The notes under the pieces were generated by a model. That model saw nothing but the letters and a program-made list of their open reading frames with translations, did not search any database and had not been told where the DNA came from. From assembly GCF_021044795.1 (NCBI RefSeq), contig NZ_JAJNOP010000028.1: a DNA stretch of 30,129 nt. One strand, written 5' to 3'. This stretch comes from Acidaminococcus hominis. GTDB lineage: Bacteria > Bacillota > Negativicutes > Acidaminococcales > Acidaminococcaceae. The position numbers and the translations under genes are program-made. Shown here piece by piece: positions 15,894 through 23,517 of the stretch. Within the stretch, counting starts at the first letter, position 1, and every line of letters begins with the position of its first letter.

Positions 15894-17741
15894 TTACACC
15901 CCTTTCTCTTCACAGAACCCATTGATGGCTTCCAGGAAGGCGTCTCCGTATTTTTCGTCCTTGTTCTGGCCCACGCCCATGACCTGGAGAAATTGTTCAT
16001 GGGTCCGGGGCAGCTGCCGGCACATGTCCCGGAGAGTCCGGTCTCCGAATACCACAAATGGTGGCACCATAGCCTGTTCCGCCAGCTGTTTCCGGAGGGC
16101 CCGGAGCCGGGTGAACAGTTGGGCCCCCATTTCCTGGGTGAACCCTTCCGGCAGGTCCAGCTCCGGCTGGACCTTCTTCTTTTTCCGGGGGCCGGAACCC
16201 CCATCCTGGGTCCCGGCTTCTTTCCGCAGCAGCACCCGGATGGAATCGTCCTGGAGTTCCCAGATCTTTTTGGAGATCTTCAGCACCGGGTACTTGTCCC
16301 GGGTGATCAGCAGGTAGCCCTGGTCCAGCAGGTTCTGGATCATTTCCTTGATTTCCTTCAGGGAATGCTGGTGGAGGGCTCCGAACATCCGCAGCCGGGA
16401 AAGTCCGGTTTCTTCCACCCGGGTGGACCGGCTGCCGGCCAGGGCGTTGGCAATCAGGGTGATGCCGTAGGGCCGCCGGGCCTCATGGATGCATTTTACG
16501 ATGCTCTTGGTCTCTTCCGTCATGGCCACCTCTTCATAGTCTCCGTTACAGGTGGAACAGTGATTGCACCGGGCCGGAGCATCTTCCCCAAAGTAGTGGA
16601 GGAGGGTTTGGCGGAGGCAGCTGGTGGTCCGGCAGTAATGCTCCATGGCATAGAGCTTCCGGAGATTGGCTTCTTCCACTTCTTCCAGCACTTCATTCTG
16701 CTCCTTGTGTTCCAGGAGGAATTTCTGGATCACCACATCCTGGGGAGAGAACAGCAGGATGCATTCCGAGGGCTCTCCGTCCCGGCCAGCCCGGCCCGCT
16801 TCCTGGTAGTAGTTTTCCAGACAGGAGGGCATGTTGTAGTGGAGTACGAAGCGCACGTTGGACTTGTCGATGCCCATGCCGAAGGCGTTGGTGGCGATGA
16901 TCACCGGGGCCCTGTCGTACTGGAAATCCTCCTGGGCCTTCTGGCGCTCCTCCTGGCTCATCCCTGCATGGTACCGGGCAGCCGGGATCCCTTCCAGCCG
17001 GAGCCGGTCGCACAGTTCATCCACGTTCTTCCGGGTGGAACAGTAGATGATGCCGCTGTCTTCCGGATGATCCTTCAGATACCGGAGCACCCAGGCGTCC
17101 TTGTCCCGGGGATGTTCTACCCCGAAATACAGATTGCTCCGGTCGAAGCCGGTGACCAGGATCTGGGGATCCCGCAGTTCCAGGCTCTGGAGGATGTCAT
17201 CCCGGACCTGCTCCGTGGCCGTGGCGGTAAAGGCTCCCACCACCGGTCTTGCCGGCAGGAATTCCAGGAAATCCAGGATCCGGGTGTAGCTGGGCCGGAA
17301 ATCCTGTCCCCACTGGGAAATACAGTGAGCTTCGTCCACTGCCACCATGGAAATGGCAGCCTCTTTGGCGAAATCCCGGAACAGTTCCGTCTCCAGCCGT
17401 TCCGGGGCCACGTAGATCAGCTTGTAGGCACCGGCCCGGGCCTGGTCCAGGGTGGCGTAGAATTCCCGTCCGGACAGGGAACTGTTGATGTAAGCGGCCT
17501 GGATCCCGGCGGTTTCCAGAGCCTGGACCTGGTCCTGCATCAGGGAGATCAGGGGAGAAATTACCAGGGTGATCCCGGGGAGCAGCAGGGCGGGGATCTG
17601 GTAGCACAGGGATTTGCCGGCGCCGGTGGGCATGATGCCCAGCACGTCCCGGCCCTGGAGCAGGGCATCAATCAGGGATTCCTGACCGGGGCGGAAGGAA
17701 GTGTATCCAAAATACTTTTTCAGTGCAGATAGTTTGTCCAT
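15894..17741 (-). CDS. recQ: ATP-dependent DNA helicase RecQ
   Basis: 615-residue 3'-5' helicase used in recombination repair and fork restart. Order of domains: helicase core with Walker A PTGAGKS (Lys43), DEAH box in VAVDEAHCISQWGQDFRP (136-139) and motif VI QEAGRAGRDG; a RecQ zinc site (C-x5-C and CNHCSTC near 370-395); the RQC winged helix (about 400-505); and an HRDC domain at the C-terminus (about 530-608). This is the full bacterial RecQ layout and length. AAGGAGG lies about 12 bases before the ATG. It is divergent from gdhA and convergent with the broken AEC gene. It is GC-rich like the core genome. Confidence 0.97.
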   Translation of the reverse strand: MDKLSALKKYFGYTSFRPGQESLIDALLQGRDVLGIMPTGAGKSLCYQIPALLLPGITLVISPLISLMQDQVQALETAGIQAAYINSSLSGREFYATLDQARAGAYKLIYVAPERLETELFRDFAKEAAISMVAVDEAHCISQWGQDFRPSYTRILDFLEFLPARPVVGAFTATATEQVRDDILQSLELRDPQILVTGFDRSNLYFGVEHPRDKDAWVLRYLKDHPEDSGIIYCSTRKNVDELCDRLRLEGIPAARYHAGMSQEERQKAQEDFQYDRAPVIIATNAFGMGIDKSNVRFVLHYNMPSCLENYYQEAGRAGRDGEPSECILLFSPQDVVIQKFLLEHKEQNEVLEEVEEANLRKLYAMEHYCRTTSCLRQTLLHYFGEDAPARCNHCSTCNGDYEEVAMTEETKSIVKCIHEARRPYGITLIANALAGSRSTRVEETGLSRLRMFGALHQHSLKEIKEMIQNLLDQGYLLITRDKYPVLKISKKIWELQDDSIRVLLRKEAGTQDGGSGPRKKKKVQPELDLPEGFTQEMGAQLFTRLRALRKQLAEQAMVPPFVVFGDRTLRDMCRQLPRTHEQFLQVMGVGQNKDEKYGDAFLEAINGFCEEKGV

Positions 17742-17839
17742 GCTGGGAAAAGGCCTCCTTCAGAAAAAATCAAACGGCTGTTTGTTTCAATCATAACGAA
17801 AACTCCAGAAAAAAGCAAGGACACCTCATGGACGATTAA

Positions 17840-17890
17840 TTGTATACAAAATACAAAAAATAAACAGTTATTTCTGAATCGTGCTATAAT
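17840..17890 (+). promoter_or_regulatory. gdhA promoter and palindromic operator
   Basis: Extended -10 box TGCTATAAT (17882-17890) with a weak -35 TAAACA (17861-17866). A perfect 10-bp palindrome, TTGTATACAA, sits at 17840-17849, about 50 bp before the expected transcription start. This fits an activator or GntR-like site. The promoter is well supported, the regulator is not identified. Confidence 0.7.
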
Positions 17891-17938
17891 ACAAATCGTA
17901 AAGGGTTCACTAGATACTATTTTTAGGAGGCGTTACAA

Positions 17939-19177
17939 ATGAGTTTGTTTGAAATGGCAAAGATTCCTATGGAAAAGGCTAGTAAGCTGATCAATCTGGA
18001 TCCCAACGCTGAGGCAGTCATCTCCCAGCCTGAACGGACCCTGGAAGTCAGCATCCCTGTAAAGATGGATGATGGCCACGTGGAAGTATTCACCGGCTAC
18101 CGTTCTCAGAACAGCACCGTGCTTGGGCCTGCCAAAGGCGGCGTACGTTACCATCAGAACGTATCCATGGATGAAGTAAAGACCCTGGGCTTCTGGATGA
18201 CCACCAAATGCGCCATCGCTGGTCTGCCTTACGGCGGCGGCAAAGGCGGCATCATTGTGGATCCCCGGAAAGTATCCAAGACTGAACTGGAAAAGATCAC
18301 CCGTGGGTACATCGACAAGATTGCTCCGGTAATCGGCGAAAAGAAAGATATCCCGGCTCCTGACGTGAACACCAACGCCCAGATCATGGCCTGGATGTGC
18401 GATGAATTCTCCAAGATCAACTGCCAGTTCGCTCCTGGTTTCATCACCGGGAAAGCCATCTGCATGGGCGGTTCTCAGGGCCGTACCTCTGCAACGGGCC
18501 GTGGTGTAATCACCGCTACTCTGGAACTGCTGAAGAGAGAAGGAGTTAAACCGGAAGACGCTACTCTGGCTATCCAGGGCTTCGGTAACGTAGGTTCCTG
18601 GACCGCTAAATGCGCAGCCGACAAAGGCCTGAAGATCGTAGCTCTGAGCGATATCAGCGGCGGGATCTATGATGCCAACGGCTTCGATCCGTACAAAGTG
18701 GAAGAATATGCCAAGAACAACGGCGGCGTGATTAAAGGGTATCCTGGCGCTACCCCGATCAGCAACGAAGAAGTGCTGGAACAGGATGTAACCGTACTGA
18801 TCCCGGCTGCTCTGGAACTGCAGATCACTGCCAAGAATGCTGACAAGATCAAAGCAAAAATGATCGTGGAAGCAGCCAACGGGCCGACCGATGCAGAAGC
18901 AGACGTCATCCTGGAAAAGAGAGGCATCCCTGTAGTGCCTGACGTGCTGGCCAACGGCGGCGGCGTAACCGTATCCTACTTCGAATGGGTACAGAACCTG
19001 TACAGATACTTCTGGACGGAAGAAGAAGTCGTCGACAGACAGGAACAGATGATGGTGAAGGCATTCGGCAACGTATATGACGCAGCCAAGAAATACAACA
19101 CCACCATGCGTGTAGGCGCCTACATCGTAGCTCTGAACGCTCTGGTAGAACCTCTGAAACTGAGAGGCATTATCTAA
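17939..19177 (+). CDS. gdhA: Glutamate dehydrogenase
   Basis: 412-residue Glu/Leu/Phe/Val dehydrogenase that converts L-glutamate to 2-oxoglutarate and ammonia with a nicotinamide cofactor. The three catalytic or binding lysines are present in family context: GPAKGGVR (Lys66), WMTTK (Lys90) and LPYGGGKGG (Lys102). The Rossmann fold shows GFGNVG near residue 210, followed by ALSDISGG, which with the ~410-residue hexameric class suggests NAD. In a glutamate fermenter this is the entry step of the hydroxyglutarate route (established for Acidaminococcus; organism inferred here). AGGAGG lies upstream. The strong promoter and dinucleotide-balanced codon use suggest high expression. Glu versus another amino acid as substrate is not proved by motif alone. 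Confidence 0.95.
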   Translation: MSLFEMAKIPMEKASKLINLDPNAEAVISQPERTLEVSIPVKMDDGHVEVFTGYRSQNSTVLGPAKGGVRYHQNVSMDEVKTLGFWMTTKCAIAGLPYGGGKGGIIVDPRKVSKTELEKITRGYIDKIAPVIGEKKDIPAPDVNTNAQIMAWMCDEFSKINCQFAPGFITGKAICMGGSQGRTSATGRGVITATLELLKREGVKPEDATLAIQGFGNVGSWTAKCAADKGLKIVALSDISGGIYDANGFDPYKVEEYAKNNGGVIKGYPGATPISNEEVLEQDVTVLIPAALELQITAKNADKIKAKMIVEAANGPTDAEADVILEKRGIPVVPDVLANGGGVTVSYFEWVQNLYRYFWTEEEVVDRQEQMMVKAFGNVYDAAKKYNTTMRVGAYIVALNALVEPLKLRGII

Positions 19178-19199
19178 TAGAACCCTACAAACGGAGCTT

Positions 19200-19258
19200 G
19201 TGCCCAACGGGCACACAGCAAAACACCCCGGACAGTGGCTGTCCGGGGTGTTTTGCTG
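19200..19258 (+). terminator. Double hairpin terminator of gdhA
   Basis: A small hairpin GTGCCC-AAC-GGGCAC (19200-19214) is followed at once by a perfect 20-bp stem, CAGCAAAACACCCCGGACAG (19216-19235) with 19239-19258, loop TGG. Confidence 0.88.
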
Positions 19259-19271
19259 TATTTCTGCAGAC

Positions 19272-19319
19272 GGGCGGCTCTGGCGACATTTTGCCAGAGG
19301 CAAAAGTCTTGAACCGCCC
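19272..19319. repeat. Nested palindrome, probable dispersed intergenic repeat
   Basis: GGGCGG (19272-19277) and CCGCCC (19314-19319) enclose TCTGGC-N8-GCCAGA (19279-19298). The flanking CCCCTACGG resembles the 'GTAGGGGCGG' intergenic repeats common in gut Firmicutes (recall, not searched). No gene lies here. Confidence 0.5.
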
Positions 19320-19366
19320 CTACGGATTCGGCTTATCCATTTCAAAAATTTGCCTGTAAATTTTTC

Positions 19367-19401
19367 GTTGACTGTAGGCTGGTGACTGCTGACTAGTGAC
19401 T
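19367..19401. repeat. Five tandem 7-bp units (NNNGACT)
   Basis: Units GTTGACT, GTAGGCT, GGTGACT, GCTGACT, AGTGACT. On the other strand they read as the GTCANN repeat seen at 21729 and 26474. Confidence 0.7.
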
Positions 19402-19413
19402 GGAAGGGGGTAT

Positions 19414-19749
19414 TCACACCTCCCTCGGATACACCGTCAAAAAATGGTTCTGGGCGTCTTTCAGGGCGGCAATCACCGCCTTCTGGGACAGGGCCAGGAA
19501 CCGGCTGCGGAGTTCTTCCACCATCCAGTCCATGTCCTTCAGCAGGTTTTTCCCGATCAGGATGTCCTGGAGAAAGGCGATGGTGTCCGCCATGATCATG
19601 TTGGCGCTGCAGTGGAGGATCAGGCCGGTGTCCCGCTGGATCACCAGGCTCAGGGTGAAGGTGCCGTACAGGGTATTGATCACATCTTCCCGGGATACTT
19701 TGGCCACCCCGGTGACAAAAATGGAATCAGAAGGATAGTGTTTGTCCAT
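19414..19749 (-). CDS. DUF3870-family protein
   Basis: 111 residues, beginning MDKHYPSDSIFVTGVAKVSR. The pattern of a short GxAK turn, TGLILHCSANMIMADTIAF and a final QKAVIAALKDAQNHFL matches DUF3870 proteins, small cytoplasmic proteins of unknown function in anaerobic Firmicutes. AAGGAG lies 9 bases before the ATG. It is divergent from the murI leader and converges with gdhA. Its function is not known. Neighbourhood with gdhA and murI may be chance. Confidence 0.8.
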   Translation of the reverse strand: MDKHYPSDSIFVTGVAKVSREDVINTLYGTFTLSLVIQRDTGLILHCSANMIMADTIAFLQDILIGKNLLKDMDWMVEELRSRFLALSQKAVIAALKDAQNHFLTVYPREV

Positions 19750-19840
19750 AGAGGAAAGCTCCTTTGCAATGAATTGATTTTAGGGTATCACAAAAAGCCG
19801 GCAGGGGTCAATGACAGGACGAAAAATTCACAAAATTCTG

Positions 19841-19869
19841 TTGCACTGCTGACGGGAATATGCTATACT
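19841..19869 (+). promoter_or_regulatory. Promoter of the murI leader
   Basis: -35 TTGCAC (19841-19846), exactly 17 bp, extended -10 TGCTATACT (19861-19869). A start near 19876 is expected, 150 bases before murI. Confidence 0.8.
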
Positions 19870-19875
19870 GAACGT

Positions 19876-20002
19876 GTTATGAAAGTATAAGACAACTGGA
19901 TAAATCCTTATGGATCTGGGAACAGTTTCCCCTGTTTCTGACCGTCTGTAAGGCCTGGATCGGCAGTCCTTCCCCATGGGACTGTCTGTTCAGGCCTTTT
20001 TT
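19876..20002 (+). ncRNA. Structured murI leader ending in a terminator (attenuator or small RNA)
   Basis: From the predicted start to a T6 tract the transcript folds into small hairpins, including GGGAA-CAGT-TTCCC, which competes with AACAG-N6-CTGTT. It ends in a strong terminator: AGGCCTG (19951-19957) with CAGGCCT (19991-19997), inside which GGCAGTCC pairs with GGACTGTC. The murI ribosome site AGGAGGT lies only 10 bases after the T tract. That is the arrangement of a riboswitch or attenuator, or of a small RNA gene sharing the promoter. It does not match the T-box, glycine, ZTP, fluoride, c-di-GMP or SRP motifs that I know. The class is unknown. Confidence 0.6.
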
Positions 20003-20027
20003 GTTTGAGTTCAGGAGGTAAAGTATC

Positions 20028-20867
20028 ATGATGCAGGCAAAGCAACCCATTGGCGTAATCGATTCCGGCGTAGGCGGGCTCACCGTCCTGAAATGGCTCC
20101 AGGCCAAGCTGCCCCACGAAGATTTCATCTTCATCGGGGATACGGCCCGGACCCCTTATGGCAACCGGCCCCGGGAAGAAATCACCCGTTTTGTAGGAGA
20201 GATGACCGACTGGCTGGACAAACGGCACATCAAACAGCTGGTGGTGGCCTGCAATACCATTACGGTGCTGGGGCTGGACGTGATCAAGGGGAACCATTCC
20301 TTTGACGTGATCGGCATGGCCAAAGGCGCCCGGATGGTCCCGGGAGTGACGAAGAACAACCGGGTGGGCTTTTTTGCCACGGATTTCACCGTATCCACCG
20401 GGGCCCACAAACGGGAAATCCAGCGGATCAGCCCGGAAATTCAGGTATTCGGACAGGGGTGTCCCAAGTTCGTGCCGCTGATCGAAGGAGAGAAATTCGG
20501 CACGCCGGAACTGAAGGCGGCCATCCACGAATATGCGGACAAGCTCCGGGAACATCATGTGGATACGGTACTTCTGTCCTGCACCCATTATCCCTTTGTC
20601 CGGAAGGAAATCGAAGAGGAATTCGGTCCGGAAGTGACCATCCTGGATCCGGCGGAACGGACCGCCCAGGATGCTCTGGAAAACCTGGAAAAACGGGGGC
20701 TGGCACGGACGGATGGCCTGGGCCGGGCGGAAGTGTGCTTTACCGCCGACCTGGAACGGGGACGGCGGCTGGCGGCCCGGATGCTGGATCTGAGCAAGTG
20801 CAGCTTCCATCTGATCGATTTGAAAAAAGATCCGAAACAACCGGAAAAAGAAGGAAAAACGGCGTGA
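20028..20867 (+). CDS. murI: Glutamate racemase
   Basis: 279-residue cofactor-independent racemase that makes D-glutamate for peptidoglycan. The two catalytic cysteines are present: Cys75 in VVACNTIT and Cys185 in LLSCTHYP. The Asp12-Ser13 pair in VIDSGVGG and the YGNRP block (44-48) are conserved. Length is normal with a short charged tail. The start is ATGATG at 20028; AGGAGGT is 8 bases upstream, and the second ATG is equally usable. It is transcribed through the terminator-containing leader, which implies control by premature termination. A racemase for aspartate is less likely because the CNT/CTH motifs and length fit MurI. Confidence 0.95.
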   Translation: MMQAKQPIGVIDSGVGGLTVLKWLQAKLPHEDFIFIGDTARTPYGNRPREEITRFVGEMTDWLDKRHIKQLVVACNTITVLGLDVIKGNHSFDVIGMAKGARMVPGVTKNNRVGFFATDFTVSTGAHKREIQRISPEIQVFGQGCPKFVPLIEGEKFGTPELKAAIHEYADKLREHHVDTVLLSCTHYPFVRKEIEEEFGPEVTILDPAERTAQDALENLEKRGLARTDGLGRAEVCFTADLERGRRLAARMLDLSKCSFHLIDLKKDPKQPEKEGKTA

Positions 20868-20907
20868 AAGAGGGGGTGCTGCACGTTGCGTGCAACACCC
20901 CCTCTTT
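20867..20907 (+). terminator. murI terminator, member of the GGTGCTGC hairpin family
   Basis: A stem AAAGAGGGGGTGCTGCACG with CGTGCAACACCCCCTCTTT and a 3-nt loop, starting on the last base of the murI stop. One internal mismatch pair (CT/AA side) is visible. Confidence 0.85.
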
Positions 20908-20910
20908 AAA

Positions 20911-20988
20911 TCACCGCTGCAGTACGATTTCAATGAAGATGGGCAGGGACATGGCAAAAACCGCCCATCTGCTTTTGTATTCCTTCAT
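20911..20988 (-). pseudogene. N-terminal remnant of a MATE-type transporter
   Basis: 25 codons: MKEYKSRWAVFAMSLPIFIE then IVLQR and TGA. The pattern of basic start and SLPIFIEIVLQ is the usual first helix of MATE/MOP multidrug exporters. GGAGG lies 12 bases upstream on the minus strand. The frame stops just before the murI terminator and no further MATE sequence follows, so it reads as a leftover 5' end after deletion. A real small membrane peptide is the alternative. Confidence 0.45.
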
Positions 20989-21164
20989 GACAATCAGGAT
21001 CCTCCATACAGTGTAACTATTGATTCAGGTATTTTTTATGCTAGCACAGGGACAGAGTCATGACAAGAAAAAAGAAAATAGTCGGGGAATGTGGAATTTT
21101 TAGAAATGTTCGTATATAATAAAAAGAAATGAAATAATCATTATCAGGCGGGGAGTGAAAAATT

Positions 21165-21677
21165 ATGGAAAACAAAGAACGGCGGGATACCATCCTGGCC
21201 ATGCTCCGAAAAGCCGACAAACCGGTGACCGGAACGGACATGGCCAGGGTATGCCAGGTAAGCCGTCAGATCATCGTAGGAGACATTGCCCTGCTGCGGG
21301 CCAGCGGAACCCCCATCATTTCCACCCCTCGAGGCTATCAGCTCCAGGAGTTCCGGAAACAAGGGGTGCAGGAATCCTTCCTGTGCCGCCATGGGGCGGA
21401 CCAGGTGGAGGCGGAACTGAACGCCATTGTGGATAACGGGGGAGTTGTCCACAATGTGGTTGTGGAACATGAGGTATACGGCTTCATGGAAGGGGAGCTG
21501 AACCTCCGGCCCCGGAGAGACGTGCAGCTGTACATCCAGCGGATGAAGGAGACAAAGGCACCGCTGCTGTCCACCATGTCCAACGGAATCCACACCCATC
21601 TGGTGGAAACCAACACCGAAGAAGAAATGGAAGCCATCCGCAAAGCCCTGGAGAAACTGGGGGTGCTGGTGGAATAA
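21165..21677 (+). CDS. niaR: NiaR-type transcriptional repressor (HTH plus 3H domain)
   Basis: 170 residues. An N-terminal HTH_11 domain (about 5-60; VTGTDMARVCQVSRQIIVGD) is followed by the 3H domain (about 75-168), named for its conserved histidines, here CRHGAD, VVHNVVVEHEVYG and GIHTHLVE. The family (B. subtilis YrxA) represses NAD synthesis and niacin uptake genes when nicotinate is plentiful; the histidines hold a metal ion. GGGGAG precedes the ATG by 9 bases. No NAD biosynthesis gene is in this window, so its targets lie elsewhere. A 21-bp terminator follows at once, so it is a single-gene unit. Confidence 0.92.
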   Translation: MENKERRDTILAMLRKADKPVTGTDMARVCQVSRQIIVGDIALLRASGTPIISTPRGYQLQEFRKQGVQESFLCRHGADQVEAELNAIVDNGGVVHNVVVEHEVYGFMEGELNLRPRRDVQLYIQRMKETKAPLLSTMSNGIHTHLVETNTEEEMEAIRKALEKLGVLVE

Positions 21678-21679
21678 GC

Positions 21680-21728
21680 AAAAAGGCTGCTGCCCGTGTG
21701 AAACCCGCACACGGGCAGCAGCCTTTTT
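21680..21728 (+). terminator. niaR terminator, GCTGCCCGTGTG hairpin copy A
   Basis: A perfect 21-bp stem (21680-21700 with 21708-21728) with a 7-nt loop, A5 before and T5 after. The inner 12 bp GCTGCCCGTGTG is identical to the hairpin at 26424-26473, while the outer bases differ with pairing kept. Confidence 0.9.
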
Positions 21729-21749
21729 GTCAGCGGTCAATGGTCAAAG
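21729..21749 (+). repeat. Three tandem 7-bp units (GTCANNG)
   Basis: GTCAGCG, GTCAATG, GTCAAAG directly after the terminator T tract. Confidence 0.7.
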
Positions 21750-21778
21750 GGGCTGTTGCTCAGGCAACGGCCCCTTTT
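21746..21778 (-). terminator. Terminator of the EamA gene, overlapping its stop codon
   Basis: AAAGGGGCTGTTGC pairs with GCAACGGCCCCTTT (one G-U) around TCAG. The left end of the EamA coding region lies inside the hairpin. On the minus strand the 3' side has only three T plus G. Confidence 0.6.
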
Positions 21779-22602
21779 GCATTCAGCACCATCCCTGCCA
21801 GGATGATGGCGAAGCCGGCAAGGACCATGGGACCCGGGTACTGGTGGAGGAACAGGGCCACCCACAAAGGTCCCAGGATCATTTCCCACAGGGCCAGCAC
21901 CGAAGCTTTCCGGGCGGGGATTTTCTGGACTCCCAGGTTGAAGAATCCGTAGCCCCCGGCCACCTGGACCACCCCCAGGATCAGCATCAGCCCCCATTCC
22001 TGGCCGTTCATGGCCGGCAGGGCAGCCCGGGCGGTGGGGAACAGGAGAAAGACCGCCAGGGCGGTGAACAGGTTCCCGATAGCGGTAATCCCCAGAGCAT
22101 TGGTCCGGGTGGCTTTCTTGGAGGCCAGGCTCATGCCTGCAAAGAAAATCCCTTCCGTGAGGGCAATCAGGTTCCCCAGAGGATGGGAATCCCCGCTGCC
22201 TCCGGAGAGCATGAAGCACAGGACCCCGGCCATGATCACCGCTACCGGCAGGAAGGCCCGGCGGCTGAAATACCGGGTCTGGAACCAGTACAGCAGGAAC
22301 AGCCAGATGGTGGCGGTGTACTGCATGCCGATGGCAATGGCGGCGGAAGTCAGGGACAGGGAAACAATCACGCTGAGACACAGGGCACAGTAGGCCAGGA
22401 CATAAGCCAAGAGGTACCGGTTCCAGGCGATTTCCCGGGGCCGCACAAAAGGCAGCAGCACCAGCCCGGCGATCAGGGACCGGAGTCCGCAGATCAGGAA
22501 GGGGTCCAGGGTCAGATACTTCACCAGAGGGGAATTCAGGCTCCAGCAGACAGCTCCCAGAAGGACCAGGGCGCTGCCGGACAGGGCAGGGAGACGGGGC
22601 AT
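21760..22602 (-). CDS. EamA-family (DMT) transporter
   Basis: 280 residues with about ten hydrophobic helices arranged as two EamA repeats (about 10-138 and 145-275). The repeat signature shows in GAVCWSLNSPLVKYL near the start and GGYGFFNLGVQKIPARKASV in the second half. Such drug/metabolite exporters move amino acids, purines or toxic metabolites; the substrate cannot be read here. AAAGGAGG precedes the ATG. It is divergent from the TetR gene and the TetR double operator lies between them, so joint control is likely. Confidence 0.9.
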   Translation of the reverse strand: MPRLPALSGSALVLLGAVCWSLNSPLVKYLTLDPFLICGLRSLIAGLVLLPFVRPREIAWNRYLLAYVLAYCALCLSVIVSLSLTSAAIAIGMQYTATIWLFLLYWFQTRYFSRRAFLPVAVIMAGVLCFMLSGGSGDSHPLGNLIALTEGIFFAGMSLASKKATRTNALGITAIGNLFTALAVFLLFPTARAALPAMNGQEWGLMLILGVVQVAGGYGFFNLGVQKIPARKASVLALWEMILGPLWVALFLHQYPGPMVLAGFAIILAGMVLNAKGAVA

Positions 22603-22639
22603 GGGGATACCCTCCTTTCCAATGAGGAAAAATTCGTAC

Positions 22640-22676
22640 TTGACGTTTAATCACGATTAAAATATAATCATGATTA
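22640..22676 (+). promoter_or_regulatory. Promoter with two palindromic TetR operators
   Basis: TTGACG (22640-22645), 17 bp, TATAAT (22663-22668): a near-consensus promoter reading toward the TetR gene. TAATCACGATTA (22648-22659, one mismatch) and TAATCATGATTA (22665-22676, perfect) lie over the spacer and the -10 box, centres 17 bp apart. Bound repressor would block this promoter and sit just upstream of eamA. Confidence 0.82.
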
Positions 22677-22771
22677 GAAATCAGCTATATTATAAAAGCG
22701 GCCTGAAAAATTGTCAACCATCTTCCCGGAACGGGAATCAGGATCAGCAGTCAGGAGGTGCCCTGCCCCAT

Positions 22772-23500
22772 ATGGAAAACCAAAATCAGGAAACCCAAAA
22801 ACAACAGCGAAAGGAACTGACTCTCCGGCAGAAGCGGAACATGATGTATTTTGTGGAAGCTACGGAGAAAATCCTCAAGGAAGAGGGAATCCCCGGAGTG
22901 ACCATCCGGCGGATCGCCGCCGAGGCCGGGTACAACAGTGCCACCCTCTACAACTATTTCCAGGACCTGGACGAACTGATCCTGTTCGGATCGGTGTGCT
23001 TCCTCCGGGATTACCTGCTGAGCCTGGCCAGGCACCTGGAACCGGAGATGACTGCCCTGGAACGGTACCGGACCATCTACCGGTGCTTCAATGAAAGAGC
23101 CTTCCGGTTCCCGGAGATCTTCTACAACATGTTCTTTGGCCGGTACAGCGCCAAACTGGGCCATGTGATCCAGGTCTATTATCTGGACCTGTTCCCGGAA
23201 GAACTCCAGGGACTGCCGGCGGATGTCCGGGAAATGGTGGTCCGGGGCACCCTGGTGGAACGGGATCAGGTAATGATGAAGAGCCTGGTGGAAGAAGGGT
23301 ATGTGGCCGGAAACCGGGCTTCGGAAACCCTGGAAATCATCGTGGCTCTCCATGGCAGCTACATCCACCGGGCCTGCCTTTTGGGCAGCAGCCTGGACCG
23401 GCCCCTTCTGGAAAAGCAGTTCCTGCACATTTTCGACTATGTCCTGGCAGCAGCCAGACCCGGGGAATCCACCCGGGGCAACCGTAATCATACAGTCTAA
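22772..23500 (+). CDS. TetR/AcrR-family regulator
   Basis: 242 residues. The TetR helix-turn-helix lies at about 25-65 (IPGVTIRRIAAEAGYNSATL then YNYF). The C-terminal ligand domain has no close match I can name. The start ATG 22772 is chosen because the open frame from 22670 would begin inside the operator at the transcription start. AGGAGG lies 13 bases before 22772, rather far, so a slightly different start is possible. Downstream by 17 bp is the YfcC permease and then pepD, so it is probably autoregulated and controls yfcC-pepD and perhaps eamA in response to a peptide or amino-acid-derived signal. Confidence 0.88.
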   Translation: MENQNQETQKQQRKELTLRQKRNMMYFVEATEKILKEEGIPGVTIRRIAAEAGYNSATLYNYFQDLDELILFGSVCFLRDYLLSLARHLEPEMTALERYRTIYRCFNERAFRFPEIFYNMFFGRYSAKLGHVIQVYYLDLFPEELQGLPADVREMVVRGTLVERDQVMMKSLVEEGYVAGNRASETLEIIVALHGSYIHRACLLGSSLDRPLLEKQFLHIFDYVLAAARPGESTRGNRNHTV

Positions 23501-23517
23501 AAAAGGAGTGGTACAAA

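Noticed and set aside
15993..17732. 579-codon plus-strand frame opposite recQ
   Set aside because: It is the antisense of a complete RecQ; its protein is Gly/Pro/His-rich without domains.
17837..17850. A third, inverted copy of the 13-bp att-like repeat near gdhA
   Set aside because: It differs by an inserted base and is better explained as the palindromic operator TTGTATACAA in an AT-rich promoter.
19272..19319. CRISPR-like or tRNA-like structure in the gdhA-DUF3870 gap
   Set aside because: Only one palindrome without regular spacers, and it does not form a cloverleaf; treated as a dispersed repeat.
17933..19417. 494-codon minus-strand frame opposite gdhA
   Set aside because: Antisense shadow of glutamate dehydrogenase; no ribosome site.
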